DNA from: Candidatus Thorarchaeota archaeon
Lineage (GTDB): Archaea > Asgardarchaeota > Thorarchaeia > Thorarchaeales > Thorarchaeaceae
Assembly: GCA_021498125.1 (NCBI GenBank)
Contig: JAIZWL010000006.1
Coordinates: 1 to 64,000 of the forward strand
Reading direction: 5' to 3'
Length of the DNA: 64,000 bases
Under the pieces are notes generated by a model. That model ran no database searches. It was not told the origin of the DNA and worked only from the letters and a program-made list of their open reading frames with translations. Position numbers and translations under genes: made by a program. The number at the start of each line of letters is the position of its first letter. The first letter of the stretch is position 1. Positions 25,601 to 33,997 of the stretch are shown piece after piece.

Positions 25601-28374
25601 TCGGTGGGTCCTGCAAACTCCACGTTGACCGCGTCCCAGATGACCGTCACACTCTGAGAGTTCTGATCCATCTTGGTGACGCCATGTGCGTTGCCTAGCG
25701 ACTGAACTGTATTGTATGTCACACTGGTGACACTACTATAGGTCTGGGTCAGTCTCCAGACTCCACAACTTCCTGAATAGGTGGCAGAGGCTCCATTGAT
25801 GGTGACCGTACCATCGACTACTGGAGTACCATCATATGCATAGGTGATAGTGGTCTCAATGAGTACCGAGGTGCCAATGTCAACACGAGTGTCTGCTACT
25901 GAGTATGACTGGACAACAACCTCGTCCCAGATGACCGTTACGCTCTGAGAGTTCTGGTCAATGCTTGAGATGTCATACTGGTCACCGCTCGTGGCAACTG
26001 TGTCGAATTGGATACTACCTACATTGTCCCGGGTGACCGTGGCACGCCAGACACCCTCGCCTTGATGGCTCGTGGCATATCCGTTGATGGTCACAGTACC
26101 ATCGACCACATTTGTTGAATCATAGACATATTGCAGCTTCACATCTATGTTCACAGCAGTTCCTGTATTCACCCATGTGTCTTCGACCGTATACGAGATG
26201 ACCTTGATCCGATCCCAGATGACAGTCACGCTCTGAGAGTTCTGGTTGACTGTTGTGATGTTATAGGTATTTCCTGAAACGCTCACGCTGTCAAAGGTCA
26301 CAGACCCCACGTCGTTCTCGGAGTGAGTGATCGTCCAGATCCCGCCAGATCCAGAGTAGGTTGCAGCGGCTCCGTTAATGGTGACCGTGCCATCTGTTAT
26401 TGGATTGCTATCGTATTCGTAGACCAGATGCGCAGAGATGGTGACAGTTTGATCTATCGTTGTTCTATCTTGGGTATCATTACTTGTCAATGAGGCGACC
26501 TTTACACGATCTACTATAGGGATCTTGCTATAGGATGTGTCCAGCAGGCTGTAGCTATTGGTGCGGTCATAGACATAGTACTCAAATCTGTTAGTTCCCA
26601 CATAATTGTCAGTTGTGACGAGTATGTTGAATGTGCCATTTGATGCGGGAGGACCCGTCCAATTATGTGAATTAGCCGAATTTCGGCTAATCTTCACAAG
26701 TACCTCTGCCGGGTCTGGTGCAACATGGGATGATGACCTATAGTATTCGATAGTTCCCATTGCTCTCAGTGACTGGCCTACATCACAACGGTAGTCGGAT
26801 AGCGCATATGATCGCAATGCCAATCGAGTTTCAACATCCCAGTTCAGATTGTATATGTCGCTGTCTGATGCACCATTATTATCAGCAACGCGAGTACGGA
26901 TGTCCATGTTTATTGTATCTGGATGTTTCCAGAGAAACCTGATGTGCCAAGTGATTGTAAGGCTGTATGTATTGCTACTTACCGAACTAGATCCGAGTTG
27001 GATGTATTGAGCACCTGATACTATATTCCATGATGCTGTGTTTCTATCATACCGTGCCTCCCAGAGGACGGCCCCTCCTGAGTATCCGGCTATGTAACAA
27101 TAGTGGATATTGGCATAACCATCACCATCTACATGCGATGTTCTAATGTATGCATAGTTGTTAGGGTTTTGAGTTCGCATTGCGTAGAGGTTATCTAGAT
27201 CGTATAGCGAATTGATGGCCGTAGGTGTGCCACTGTTGTATGGAATGTGGTTGAACAGATAGATATACATCCGCTCTATTAGCCACGAAGTCTTGATCGC
27301 ATCAGAGCCTGGTGCGGCATCATAGAGTCTGACCAAAAAAGTGTTAGAGGTCAGATATGAATGAATATTGAAAGAATGGATTCCCCCATCCCTGACACTA
27401 CCAACTGTGACCCAATCATCATTGTACCAACATTGAACGTAGAGCATTTCATCAACAGTTGAATGAAGGTCTATCTTTAGTTGTTCTATTGAATATTCAT
27501 TGTAGTTGACGGTATTGAATCTGAAATGCTGATCTAATTGGTGATTCGTCCCTCCCTCAATTTTGTGGTCATCCAGACTAATGTATGCCCCCATGTCCGC
27601 TCCACTAACAGTTCCTCTGTATTTTACTTGAAATGAACTGTGAAGATATTGTGTGTCTGTAAGATTATATTTAAATTGTTTCCATGTTGCGCCTAATTGT
27701 GTAATTGACAAGGTGACTAATGTGTCCCATGATCCGCTTGAATCTTTTATTAGAACTCTGAGTAATATTGTTCCGGAATGGATTTTTTCTCCTTTTGCAA
27801 AGAATGAGAGCCTGAACCGTTCTACATGACTAGTATCATATGTTGGGCTTACCAACTCTCCTTGTCCAAAATAGGTGCCATGTCCATCAGAATGGACGTC
27901 ATTGATGGATGCGCAGTTGGTTCCAACTTGGGCATCATGTGTGTTTATGGCCCAGTCGGTGTACCCTCCATATGCCACTTCAGTCCAGCCTGTTCCGGGC
28001 CATGGGTTCCAATTTGACTTTTCATCAAGTGTTGTAAACGCCAATGCCTCTTCAGACAGGGTGGCATAATCCTCAGTGTCCGCCTTCATATTATCGAAGT
28101 CCGTGACCGAACCATTTCCGTCGTAGGTATAATCATCGACGTAATCACTTGTTGCGGCTGTTGCAAAGCGTGTTGTTGGTTGTTCAATCTGCACATCGTC
28201 AAATTGAACGTTTTTCGCCTGATCTGGAGTCGTACCTGTTGTGTTCTCTGAAACTGATGGCGTGCTATTAAATGCAAACATATTGCTTCCAAATAGCGAT
28301 ACCGTCCAGACAGAGAAGAGCAACAGTATAGCTCCCAGTATAATGTATCTCTCCTTTCCTCTCTTTGAGAGCAA
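22660..28374 (-). CDS. Giant cell-surface protein 2, paralog of protein 1
   Basis: A 1,904-residue paralog of the protein at 13922-19894 with the same order: anchor helix, an N-terminal region beginning F-A-T-A-A-T-(S/N)-D-Y-V-D-D, seven beta-type units (24545-26515), a transition domain with I-Y-D-L-S-S-P, five Ig-like units (22870-24210), Thr stalk, PGPN, final helix and basic end. The frame is open to 28404, but TTG 28374 preceded by GAGGAG aligns codon for codon with the start of protein 1, so I prefer it. The 86-residue length difference is close to one missing repeat unit. Probable surface or adhesive role; no enzyme motif seen. Confidence 0.88.
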   Translation of the reverse strand: MLSKRGKERYIILGAILLLFSVWTVSLFGSNMFAFNSTPSVSENTTGTTPDQAKNVQFDDVQIEQPTTRFATAATSDYVDDYTYDGNGSVTDFDNMKADTEDYATLSEEALAFTTLDEKSNWNPWPGTGWTEVAYGGYTDWAINTHDAQVGTNCASINDVHSDGHGTYFGQGELVSPTYDTSHVERFRLSFFAKGEKIHSGTILLRVLIKDSSGSWDTLVTLSITQLGATWKQFKYNLTDTQYLHSSFQVKYRGTVSGADMGAYISLDDHKIEGGTNHQLDQHFRFNTVNYNEYSIEQLKIDLHSTVDEMLYVQCWYNDDWVTVGSVRDGGIHSFNIHSYLTSNTFLVRLYDAAPGSDAIKTSWLIERMYIYLFNHIPYNSGTPTAINSLYDLDNLYAMRTQNPNNYAYIRTSHVDGDGYANIHYCYIAGYSGGAVLWEARYDRNTASWNIVSGAQYIQLGSSSVSSNTYSLTITWHIRFLWKHPDTINMDIRTRVADNNGASDSDIYNLNWDVETRLALRSYALSDYRCDVGQSLRAMGTIEYYRSSSHVAPDPAEVLVKISRNSANSHNWTGPPASNGTFNILVTTDNYVGTNRFEYYVYDRTNSYSLLDTSYSKIPIVDRVKVASLTSNDTQDRTTIDQTVTISAHLVYEYDSNPITDGTVTINGAAATYSGSGGIWTITHSENDVGSVTFDSVSVSGNTYNITTVNQNSQSVTVIWDRIKVISYTVEDTWVNTGTAVNIDVKLQYVYDSTNVVDGTVTINGYATSHQGEGVWRATVTRDNVGSIQFDTVATSGDQYDISSIDQNSQSVTVIWDEVVVQSYSVADTRVDIGTSVLIETTITYAYDGTPVVDGTVTINGASATYSGSCGVWRLTQTYSSVTSVTYNTVQSLGNAHGVTKMDQNSQSVTVIWDAVNVEFAGPTDQRINIGDNASGIVVTVTYAYDGQPYDGTVNLNSTTFLYDSVGKRGYTVTSVGGDDSYGISVIQSNDETYCIWDALIVHLTGPSDQRININQAATGITASATYVYDGASYDGTLNLNSTTFVYSTVGKHGYTVASADGDDSYGISVIQSNDETYCIWDQIVVQSYTVSDSRTNINDNVNIDVLLVHKFDGSSVTTGTVTINSVTATYQGSGVWRITQTSSTVTGQTYDSVQCSGTDYGITAIDQNGQSTTVIWDAIEIYDLSSPEWVLVDTTCTVIFRARLVYDGLTVGPGDLAVIANGPATWNGSYFVYSIVYHSVGDRLFYVNSTTETGYSITTLQNAPTTRTHVTDIPSITDVDSTFAPIGGLYQGVYSGEPLWIHWDPVNDPTPPEFYFTITGGYLHEWTVTSLWSGHIITTGTSAGTFTSQVEAGLPYNTGNYTYLIRVTNEAGYQSEKYVRVTVRDYTAPAIISAGDLVYGYGTTGHSLAWTLSDAHPNQYRITGNGTTRDWASWTNGTYNISVDGLGVGVYEYTLEANDGSSNTAYDTVYVTVIEDSTSPDVTSPTDILYELGTTGHTIAWTLGDINPDTYRVHLDGVAGDWTSWTNGTYTVDADGLAVGTYNYTIEAKDSVGNMVVDTVIVTVTDTIAPDINSPDDLAYEYGTTGHIINWTFGDQDPDTYRVYVDGTPGSWTAWTNGSHIVSVDGLAIGTHNYTVEVRDSSENTVTDTVVVTVSDTTAPTVSSPDDLTYELGTTGHSITWSLSDLDPDTYRVIIDGTAGEWASWTNGDYSVTVDGQSVGTHTLSIEVKDGSGNTATDSVTVTVVDTVAPEINHPENVTMEFGETGLTISWNGSDFDPATYNITCDGVVIKAGSWNASSEVITVPLDGLAVGEHVFVITLQDGSGNFVTDSVTVTVTAQTTTTTTTTTTTTTATTTTSPTTTTNTTATSTPGPNIMIITIVLVIGGVTVVIVIVVIIGKRGAP

Positions 28375-28433
28375 CTGTATTCTTCTCCTCAATCGTATAG
28401 CCAAATTTGGCTGAATCCGACTTTATTGATATA

Positions 28434-28442
28434 CCTATAAAG
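28434..28442 (-). promoter_or_regulatory. TATA-like element upstream of giant surface gene 2
   Basis: CTTTATAGG on the minus strand, about 60 bases before the TTG start at 28374. The rest of the gap 28443-28865 is AT-rich and contains no gene or RNA that I can recognise. Confidence 0.35.
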
Positions 28443-28865
28443 TTTTGCAATTGTTACTATTGTGGAGGGGATTAAATTAAATTATGGTTCGTAATTTGAT
28501 CAAATCTGGACGAATATATTATTAATTATGGGATCATTGATTGAGGGATACGAATACATCGCGTGTTTGTCCTAGTCTACTCCAATCTGTCTTGCATGGT
28601 CGGATACCATTACGGTTTGATTCAAGACTCTTCGACTTGCATACTATCGTGATATCTGGTAAAGCGTAACCGCATATATTTAATTTTGCCCTCGCCAAAT
28701 TATTATTATACGCCTGAATTGTTTACTGCTAGGCATTACTACAAGTGTGTCATCAGTCAATCAGTCGTAGATTCTTTCATAAGTTGAATTACCAGTACAT
28801 AGCGTTGTTGCAGTATTGCCCATGTTTTCGTGAAACACGACCCAAGCAAGTGTGGTTTCCAGACA

Positions 28866-29312
28866 ATGACCGTGAACATACTTATCATCGATGACGATCC
28901 AGCCATTACGAAGATCCTCACGATCCTGATCAAGCGACAGGTTCCCAATGCCAAGATTATCATTGCCCACGATTGCATGACTGGTATTCAGGCGATTGAC
29001 AAGATGAAGACGGGTCGTATTCGAAAGAAACGTATCGTCCCCGATCTTGTACTTGTTGATGCACGGTTACCAGTCATTGATGGGTTTCAATGCTGTGAGC
29101 GTCTGCTTGATCTGGGTGTATCACGTATGGTGATGATGACAGCCACCCTGACTCCGGATCTCGTTCCTAAGGTGATAACAGCAGGAGCCGAGACCGTCTT
29201 CAAGAAGAGTGCAGGTCTCAAATCCATTGCTACTGCCACTGCTGCAATAGTGAACGCAATAGAACAGGAAAAAGAGGAGTTAGCAGCTGAGAAATCCAAA
29301 CGTTTTAGATGA
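28866..29312 (+). CDS. Stand-alone response-regulator receiver protein
   Basis: A 148-residue receiver domain: an acidic D-D-D after the first strand, the phosphoacceptor aspartate in LVLVDARLP, the Thr of MMTAT and the Lys of F-K-K-S. No output domain follows, only a charged C-terminal helix (residues 125-148). ATG 28866 begins the domain; a GTG at 28830 would add 12 residues of no clear function. No intact kinase lies nearby; the only kinase trace in the window is a remnant at 39071-39300. It probably relays phosphate within a pathway encoded elsewhere. Confidence 0.85.
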   Translation: MTVNILIIDDDPAITKILTILIKRQVPNAKIIIAHDCMTGIQAIDKMKTGRIRKKRIVPDLVLVDARLPVIDGFQCCERLLDLGVSRMVMMTATLTPDLVPKVITAGAETVFKKSAGLKSIATATAAIVNAIEQEKEELAAEKSKRFR

Positions 29313-29410
29313 TCTATCCGTTATTTTTGCTATTTACCTTGTCGTGGAAATCCTTTTGAGTAGACAATCGTATTTTATCTCCCGAGTGCACATTTCAGGC
29401 GGTCAAAAAA

Positions 29411-30997
29411 GTGCGATACAAACAATCAAGGTCCTTACTACTGGCTATAGCTGTATTTACATTAGTCCTTTTCATGTCAAGTTCTCTGGCGTCGGCTCAG
29501 AGTTCAGATGAATGGTACGGTGATGAAAATATCAAGGCGTACATCACAGTGAACGGTGTCAATATCAAGGATGCCTCTGAGACCAATCCGATCACCATCG
29601 ACCCTGAAGGTCACGACACACTCACTTTCAAGGTCAATGTGACGGCTCCCGTGCCGATCTATAATCTTACGGCTAAAGTCGCATTCTATTATCAGGGAGC
29701 CAAAATATTCTCCTATGAGATTCGTCAGAACGAGACTCAGGAGCTTCTACCGGGGACTCAGATTGGCTTTGAGGATCTTGAGGTCAACATCGGCGGTTAT
29801 CTCTCAAGTGCATCTGGGGACATACCCATCGACATTGCAACAGGGATCTATGAGACCTCTGTCGATATCTATTATTATTTACAGGGTGACGATTATACAG
29901 GCCCGCCGACCCACACTATCAGCGGCGGATTTTATGTCTTGCTTCCGCCTAATGGTATCATTGATGCCGTGACATCAGCAGTCGGTATTGTTGCAACTGT
30001 TTCTACTGTGGGTGTTGTCACAGGTCTTGGCAGCCAGATCTATACCATTCTCGATGGACTCCAGACGGCTCACAAGTTTCGCAGTATTCAAAAGAAGGTG
30101 CATGAACTAAGGGCCCTTCCAAATCTTGCAGTCATCGGTGCACTCCCCACGCTCTTCTCGATATTTGCAAGTATGAAGATGAAAAAGAAGAAAGACGTGA
30201 AAGAGTCTGAGAGTGTCTCGGAGTTTCGTCTGAAGCAGCGTCTCCGCGAAGCTGCACCAGCTGCATGGCCAAAAGATCGGTGTCCCACATGTGGCCGTAA
30301 ATGGCATGAAAAGACAAACACATGTAAGAAGTGTCACATTGATGAAGAAGAGGCGCGTCGGCGTTACGCGGAGCTACTCGTCTCAAAAGTCCCCCGTGCT
30401 ATCAAGGTGCTGGGAAAGAAAAAGGCATTATCGATCAAGAAACTTGCAAAGAAGACCAAGTCCAATCAGTACAATGCTGGAGTGATTGGAGCCGCAATGG
30501 TCGATGCTGGATTGTGTGAGGTCACAAAGATAGAGACCCCCATTAAAGGATTCGTCTTGAACATTGCAGGTCTTGCATTCCTCATACTCACATGGCAGCA
30601 ACTGCTTGGTGGTGCATCGAGCAAATGGCAGACAACTCTCACTATTGTGGGAGGCGCTCTCTCTTTAGCTGTGATTGTAGCACTGTACTTTGCTCGAAAG
30701 ATGCAGATTGAGAAACTGCAAGCCGAGACGGAAGCGAAACAGGCAGAGGCCCGTGCTACTGTTCCTGATGACACTCCTGAGAGCGCACCCGCTTCCGACT
30801 CGCTGCTTGATATCTCTGATGAGTCTTCGCCAGTGGACACGGAAGAATCAGACGGATCGGTGGAACCTTCAGAACTCGAGTTTGATCCCACTGAATCGCC
30901 TGAAGATGCCACTAATGATGATGTTGATGGTGAATCTACGACTATTGACTCAGATGAGTTTAGCGGCTCTTCGGACAATACGGACAACAACGAGTAG
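29411..30997 (+). CDS. Membrane protein with extracellular beta domain and cytoplasmic zinc ribbon
   Basis: A 528-residue protein starting at GTG. A signal peptide (about residues 1-30, ending A-S-A-Q) leads into an outside domain of about 150 residues with N-x-T sites. Helices follow near 180-215 and 235-255, then a cytoplasmic zinc ribbon (C-P-T-C and C-K-K-C), a winged-helix-like stretch with L-S-I-K-K-L-A-K-K-T-K, two more helices (about 378-395 and 405-425) and an acidic Ser/Glu/Asp-rich tail of about 90 residues. I do not recognise a named family. The arrangement suggests a receptor linking the surface to a nucleic-acid- or protein-binding inside part (inference). Confidence 0.7.
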   Translation: MRYKQSRSLLLAIAVFTLVLFMSSSLASAQSSDEWYGDENIKAYITVNGVNIKDASETNPITIDPEGHDTLTFKVNVTAPVPIYNLTAKVAFYYQGAKIFSYEIRQNETQELLPGTQIGFEDLEVNIGGYLSSASGDIPIDIATGIYETSVDIYYYLQGDDYTGPPTHTISGGFYVLLPPNGIIDAVTSAVGIVATVSTVGVVTGLGSQIYTILDGLQTAHKFRSIQKKVHELRALPNLAVIGALPTLFSIFASMKMKKKKDVKESESVSEFRLKQRLREAAPAAWPKDRCPTCGRKWHEKTNTCKKCHIDEEEARRRYAELLVSKVPRAIKVLGKKKALSIKKLAKKTKSNQYNAGVIGAAMVDAGLCEVTKIETPIKGFVLNIAGLAFLILTWQQLLGGASSKWQTTLTIVGGALSLAVIVALYFARKMQIEKLQAETEAKQAEARATVPDDTPESAPASDSLLDISDESSPVDTEESDGSVEPSELEFDPTESPEDATNDDVDGESTTIDSDEFSGSSDNTDNNE

Positions 30998-31016
30998 GTA
31001 GTAAAAAATAGAACAC

Positions 31017-31037
31017 GTGACGGGGAGACCCCGTCAC
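31017..31037. terminator. Bidirectional terminator hairpin
   Basis: A perfect 9-bp stem, GTGACGGGG with CCCCGTCAC, and a three-base loop, between converging genes that end at 30997 (+) and 31051 (-). T-rich sequence follows on the plus strand, and GTGTTCTATTTTTT follows on the minus strand, so it can serve both. Confidence 0.7.
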
Positions 31038-31050
31038 ATCTCTTTCTCTC

Positions 31051-32430
31051 TTATTGTGTTGCAGCACTCATTCGACAGTCCTTGACTCGGACTGAGGGAA
31101 TGAACGTTGGGGTGGCGACTTCCCACCAATATACTTGTGTGCGATCCTTTCCCATGGCATCGATGTTCGCAAACATCCGCATTACGTTATCACTGATACG
31201 GAGGTTTTTGATCGGTCTCATCTCTCCATCCTTGACGAGAAACATCGCATCGCGTGGAATTGTCGAAAACTCGCCCGTCTGATAGTTCTGGAAGCGCGTA
31301 TACCAGTTACAGGTGACGTAAATGGTCGGGCGATCACTCTCAAGAAGTTCTTCCAGTGTGTGATCACCCTGATTGAAGACGATATTCGAGGAGACCGGTA
31401 GTAACATCTTCAGGCTCTGGCTCAGTGATGCCGCACCAGAACTTCCTGTAGACTCGGTCTCGAACATCCGGGCCGTGGTCGTATTGTGCACAAACCCTTT
31501 GAGTACGCCTTCCTCTACTAACGTGGTCTTGCGTGATGGTGTGCCCTCAAAATCGAACGACCTACTTCCCAGACCCTCTGGCATGGCCGGGTCATCCCAC
31601 ACTGTGACATGTTCAGGTGCAATGCTCTGCCCCATGCGATCCGCGAGTGGTGAGATCCCGATCATGACGTAGAACGGATTTGCCGCGCCGGGCACGAATC
31701 CGAGGACATCGGCAGCCACCGTAGGACTCAGGACGAGATCATATTTTCCGGGTTCACCTTGCACTGCGGTACTGGCCTGTTTTGATAGGCGCCCTGCTTT
31801 TGTTCCCGCCTCGACCATCTGTTTCTCTGAAGCAGTGGGTTTGGTCCCACACGAGAGTCCCTGACCTGAGTAGTCAAGTTCGTCTTGGAACGCACGTACA
31901 TTGAGATCATAGACCGTAGATGTCGACTCGCCACTTGGACCGTACGATGAACGGAAGTATCTCTCCCGCTTACCAAAGGCCAGTGATCCCGCGACTCGAA
32001 TGGCTCCCTCTTCAATTGCTGCATCTATGGCCGCATTGACGTATTCCGGAGCCTTCTCGGTGAAGTCATCAAATTTGGGGTCGACAAGATCGGGGACTGG
32101 TGTGTACTTGCTCACTGTTTCCTCGACACCTGCAAAAAAGAATGATTCTGGAAGATGTTTGATGAACTCAATGCCATCATCGACCGTCTGCTTTGCTTCT
32201 TCAATGCTGGTGACAGAACGTTCAGTGAAACCTGATTGAGCGCCCTTGAGAATGATGAACATCTCAAGTTTCATCTCTTGCCAGCGCTTTGATATGTCAA
32301 TGGCATTTTGCGAGAAGCGGATCTGTGATTCCTTGCCTATGGTCCCACGTATGATGATCCCTTCTGTCTTATCCGCAGCATAGTCAATAGTCGCATCAAT
32401 AATTGTCTTCATCTCGTCAATACCGACCAT
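31051..32430 (-). CDS. tldE: TldE/PmbA-type subunit of the TldD/TldE protease
   Basis: A 459-residue member of the TldD/PmbA family without the HExxxH metal motif of its partner, as expected for TldE. The C-terminal two-thirds has the conserved G-L-G-S-R-S-F-D-F-E-G-T-P and T-C-N-W-Y-T-R-F-Q-N-Y-Q-T-G-E-F-S. In bacteria TldD and TldE form a heterodimeric metalloprotease that degrades unfolded peptides and matures some RiPPs; in archaea the role is less clear. It starts within the tldD stop codon (TAATG), so the two are translationally coupled. Confidence 0.88.
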   Translation of the reverse strand: MVGIDEMKTIIDATIDYAADKTEGIIIRGTIGKESQIRFSQNAIDISKRWQEMKLEMFIILKGAQSGFTERSVTSIEEAKQTVDDGIEFIKHLPESFFFAGVEETVSKYTPVPDLVDPKFDDFTEKAPEYVNAAIDAAIEEGAIRVAGSLAFGKRERYFRSSYGPSGESTSTVYDLNVRAFQDELDYSGQGLSCGTKPTASEKQMVEAGTKAGRLSKQASTAVQGEPGKYDLVLSPTVAADVLGFVPGAANPFYVMIGISPLADRMGQSIAPEHVTVWDDPAMPEGLGSRSFDFEGTPSRKTTLVEEGVLKGFVHNTTTARMFETESTGSSGAASLSQSLKMLLPVSSNIVFNQGDHTLEELLESDRPTIYVTCNWYTRFQNYQTGEFSTIPRDAMFLVKDGEMRPIKNLRISDNVMRMFANIDAMGKDRTQVYWWEVATPTFIPSVRVKDCRMSAATQ

Positions 32431-33869
32431 TATCCAACACCTCCCAGTCTGATCCCTCTGAATCGCACATCGCCGCCCCCAGCATAGACTGGCACGCCCT
32501 GCATGGGATCGCTCTTACCACAGGTCCCTGGAAAGTCGAATCGGAGTTCTTTGCTCACGGCATCAACAGCACTCAGCATGCCCACACTGGTGGTTTCAAG
32601 CACTGGTCGTTTGACCATGATGTCTGTCAATTCGCCATTCCGTATCAGGTACGCCTCGGACCCAGTATACTTCGATTGATATCTTCGATCATCAATGTTC
32701 CATTCTTGGAAGCTCCTCATGAAGATCCCAAGTTTCACATCTTCCACAAGTTCTTCGAACGAGTAGTCGCCGGGCTCAAAGAAAGTGTTCGCCATTCTGA
32801 TGATCGGTTCTCGATTGAACGCAGATGCTCTTGCTGCGCCATTGGAACCCATACCGAATCGGACACCGAACTCACGATTGAGAAGTGGTTCATTGATGAT
32901 GCCGTTCTTGATGAGTGTCCGTTTTCTTGCCTTGACGCCCTCATCATCATAGAGGTAGAATCCCCCGGTATTCGGAATGGTCGGGTCTTCGCTCACAGTG
33001 ACCGCTTCGCTGCCGACACGCGACTCGCCCAACTTGAGATCGCGCCAGAAGCTCTCTCCGGCCTGTGCTCCCTCTCGGCCCATGATTCTATCGCCCTCGC
33101 TTGGATGACCGACATTCTCATGTGATATGATCCCTGCCACTTCAGGTCCCACGATGATATCAACAGGACCATCAAGTAGTTCTTTCATTGCTTTGGCTTG
33201 GGTGGCTGCCTTCTTTAAGCGCTCCACCTCGTCGCCAATCTTCTCGATGACCTGTGCATCTTTGATTTGTTCCCAGCCCCCACAGCGGGTGAAGTCGAGA
33301 AACCTCTGTTCCGACCCAGACTCGGCGGCGGCAGTCAATAGGACGATCATGAAGATGTGTTCTAGGTGCCCCATGATCTTTGTTCCCTCGCTGGTCACGA
33401 GATATTTGTCCGTCACAGTGGGCGTGAGCATCATGGTATACTGCATCAGACCACTCATCTGTTCATTCATCTGTTGAGCGAGATCCATGATGTCTTCGAT
33501 TCCCACTTTGCTCAGTGGTTGTTTGGCGTGAACAGACCATGTGTCCTCATTGGTTACAGGCTCCCCCAGATCTATTGGCTCCTTTCGATGCGAGTTCTTA
33601 GCCATCTTGAAGGCGGCTGTGATCGCCTCTTCGGCCAATGACTTGTCGATCCGATCGAAAGCAGCGAATCCGATATTGCCGTCAACAAGCAGCCGCACGC
33701 CAATGCCTGACTCTGGACTGGTACCTCCAGAGACCGGTTCGCCGTTCCGGTAGGCAAGGCCGCGTCCGACTTTTCGCTCGTATCTGGCCTCAACATATTT
33801 TGCACCGAGTCCGCGTCCGAATTCGACGCAATACTCAGCAAGATCGTGTGCTTCGGTCAATTCAAACAA
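32430..33869 (-). CDS. tldD: TldD metalloprotease subunit
   Basis: A 479-residue protein with the TldD active-site motif H-E-N-V-G-H (HExxxH) in GIISHENVGHPSEGD and the G-x-G-V-R-L-L-V-D-G-N-I-G-F-A-A region near residue 65. The end has C-G-K-S-D-P-M-Q-G-V-P-V and G-G-G-D-V-R-F-R-G, both usual for the family. The start is TTG; no ATG fits. It is the first gene of the tldD-tldE pair, facing away from the flavoprotein gene at 33998 across a 128-base gap that must hold both promoters. Confidence 0.9.
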   Translation of the reverse strand: MFELTEAHDLAEYCVEFGRGLGAKYVEARYERKVGRGLAYRNGEPVSGGTSPESGIGVRLLVDGNIGFAAFDRIDKSLAEEAITAAFKMAKNSHRKEPIDLGEPVTNEDTWSVHAKQPLSKVGIEDIMDLAQQMNEQMSGLMQYTMMLTPTVTDKYLVTSEGTKIMGHLEHIFMIVLLTAAAESGSEQRFLDFTRCGGWEQIKDAQVIEKIGDEVERLKKAATQAKAMKELLDGPVDIIVGPEVAGIISHENVGHPSEGDRIMGREGAQAGESFWRDLKLGESRVGSEAVTVSEDPTIPNTGGFYLYDDEGVKARKRTLIKNGIINEPLLNREFGVRFGMGSNGAARASAFNREPIIRMANTFFEPGDYSFEELVEDVKLGIFMRSFQEWNIDDRRYQSKYTGSEAYLIRNGELTDIMVKRPVLETTSVGMLSAVDAVSKELRFDFPGTCGKSDPMQGVPVYAGGGDVRFRGIRLGGVG

Positions 33870-33997
33870 TGTCTACTTGTTCGCTTCTTTGAGATAAACC
33901 ATCCGAATTGCGCCAAGTGAAATCATCACTATCCAAAGATTGAAGTCTGATGGTTCTCGACTCTATGGCAATGCTCTGACATTCAGGTGATACGATC

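Noticed and set aside
13922-28374. Long stretches of tandem repeats that could suggest a CRISPR array or satellite DNA
   Set aside because: The repeats are in frame, 250-280 bases long, diverged, and encode beta-type protein domains within two intact genes.
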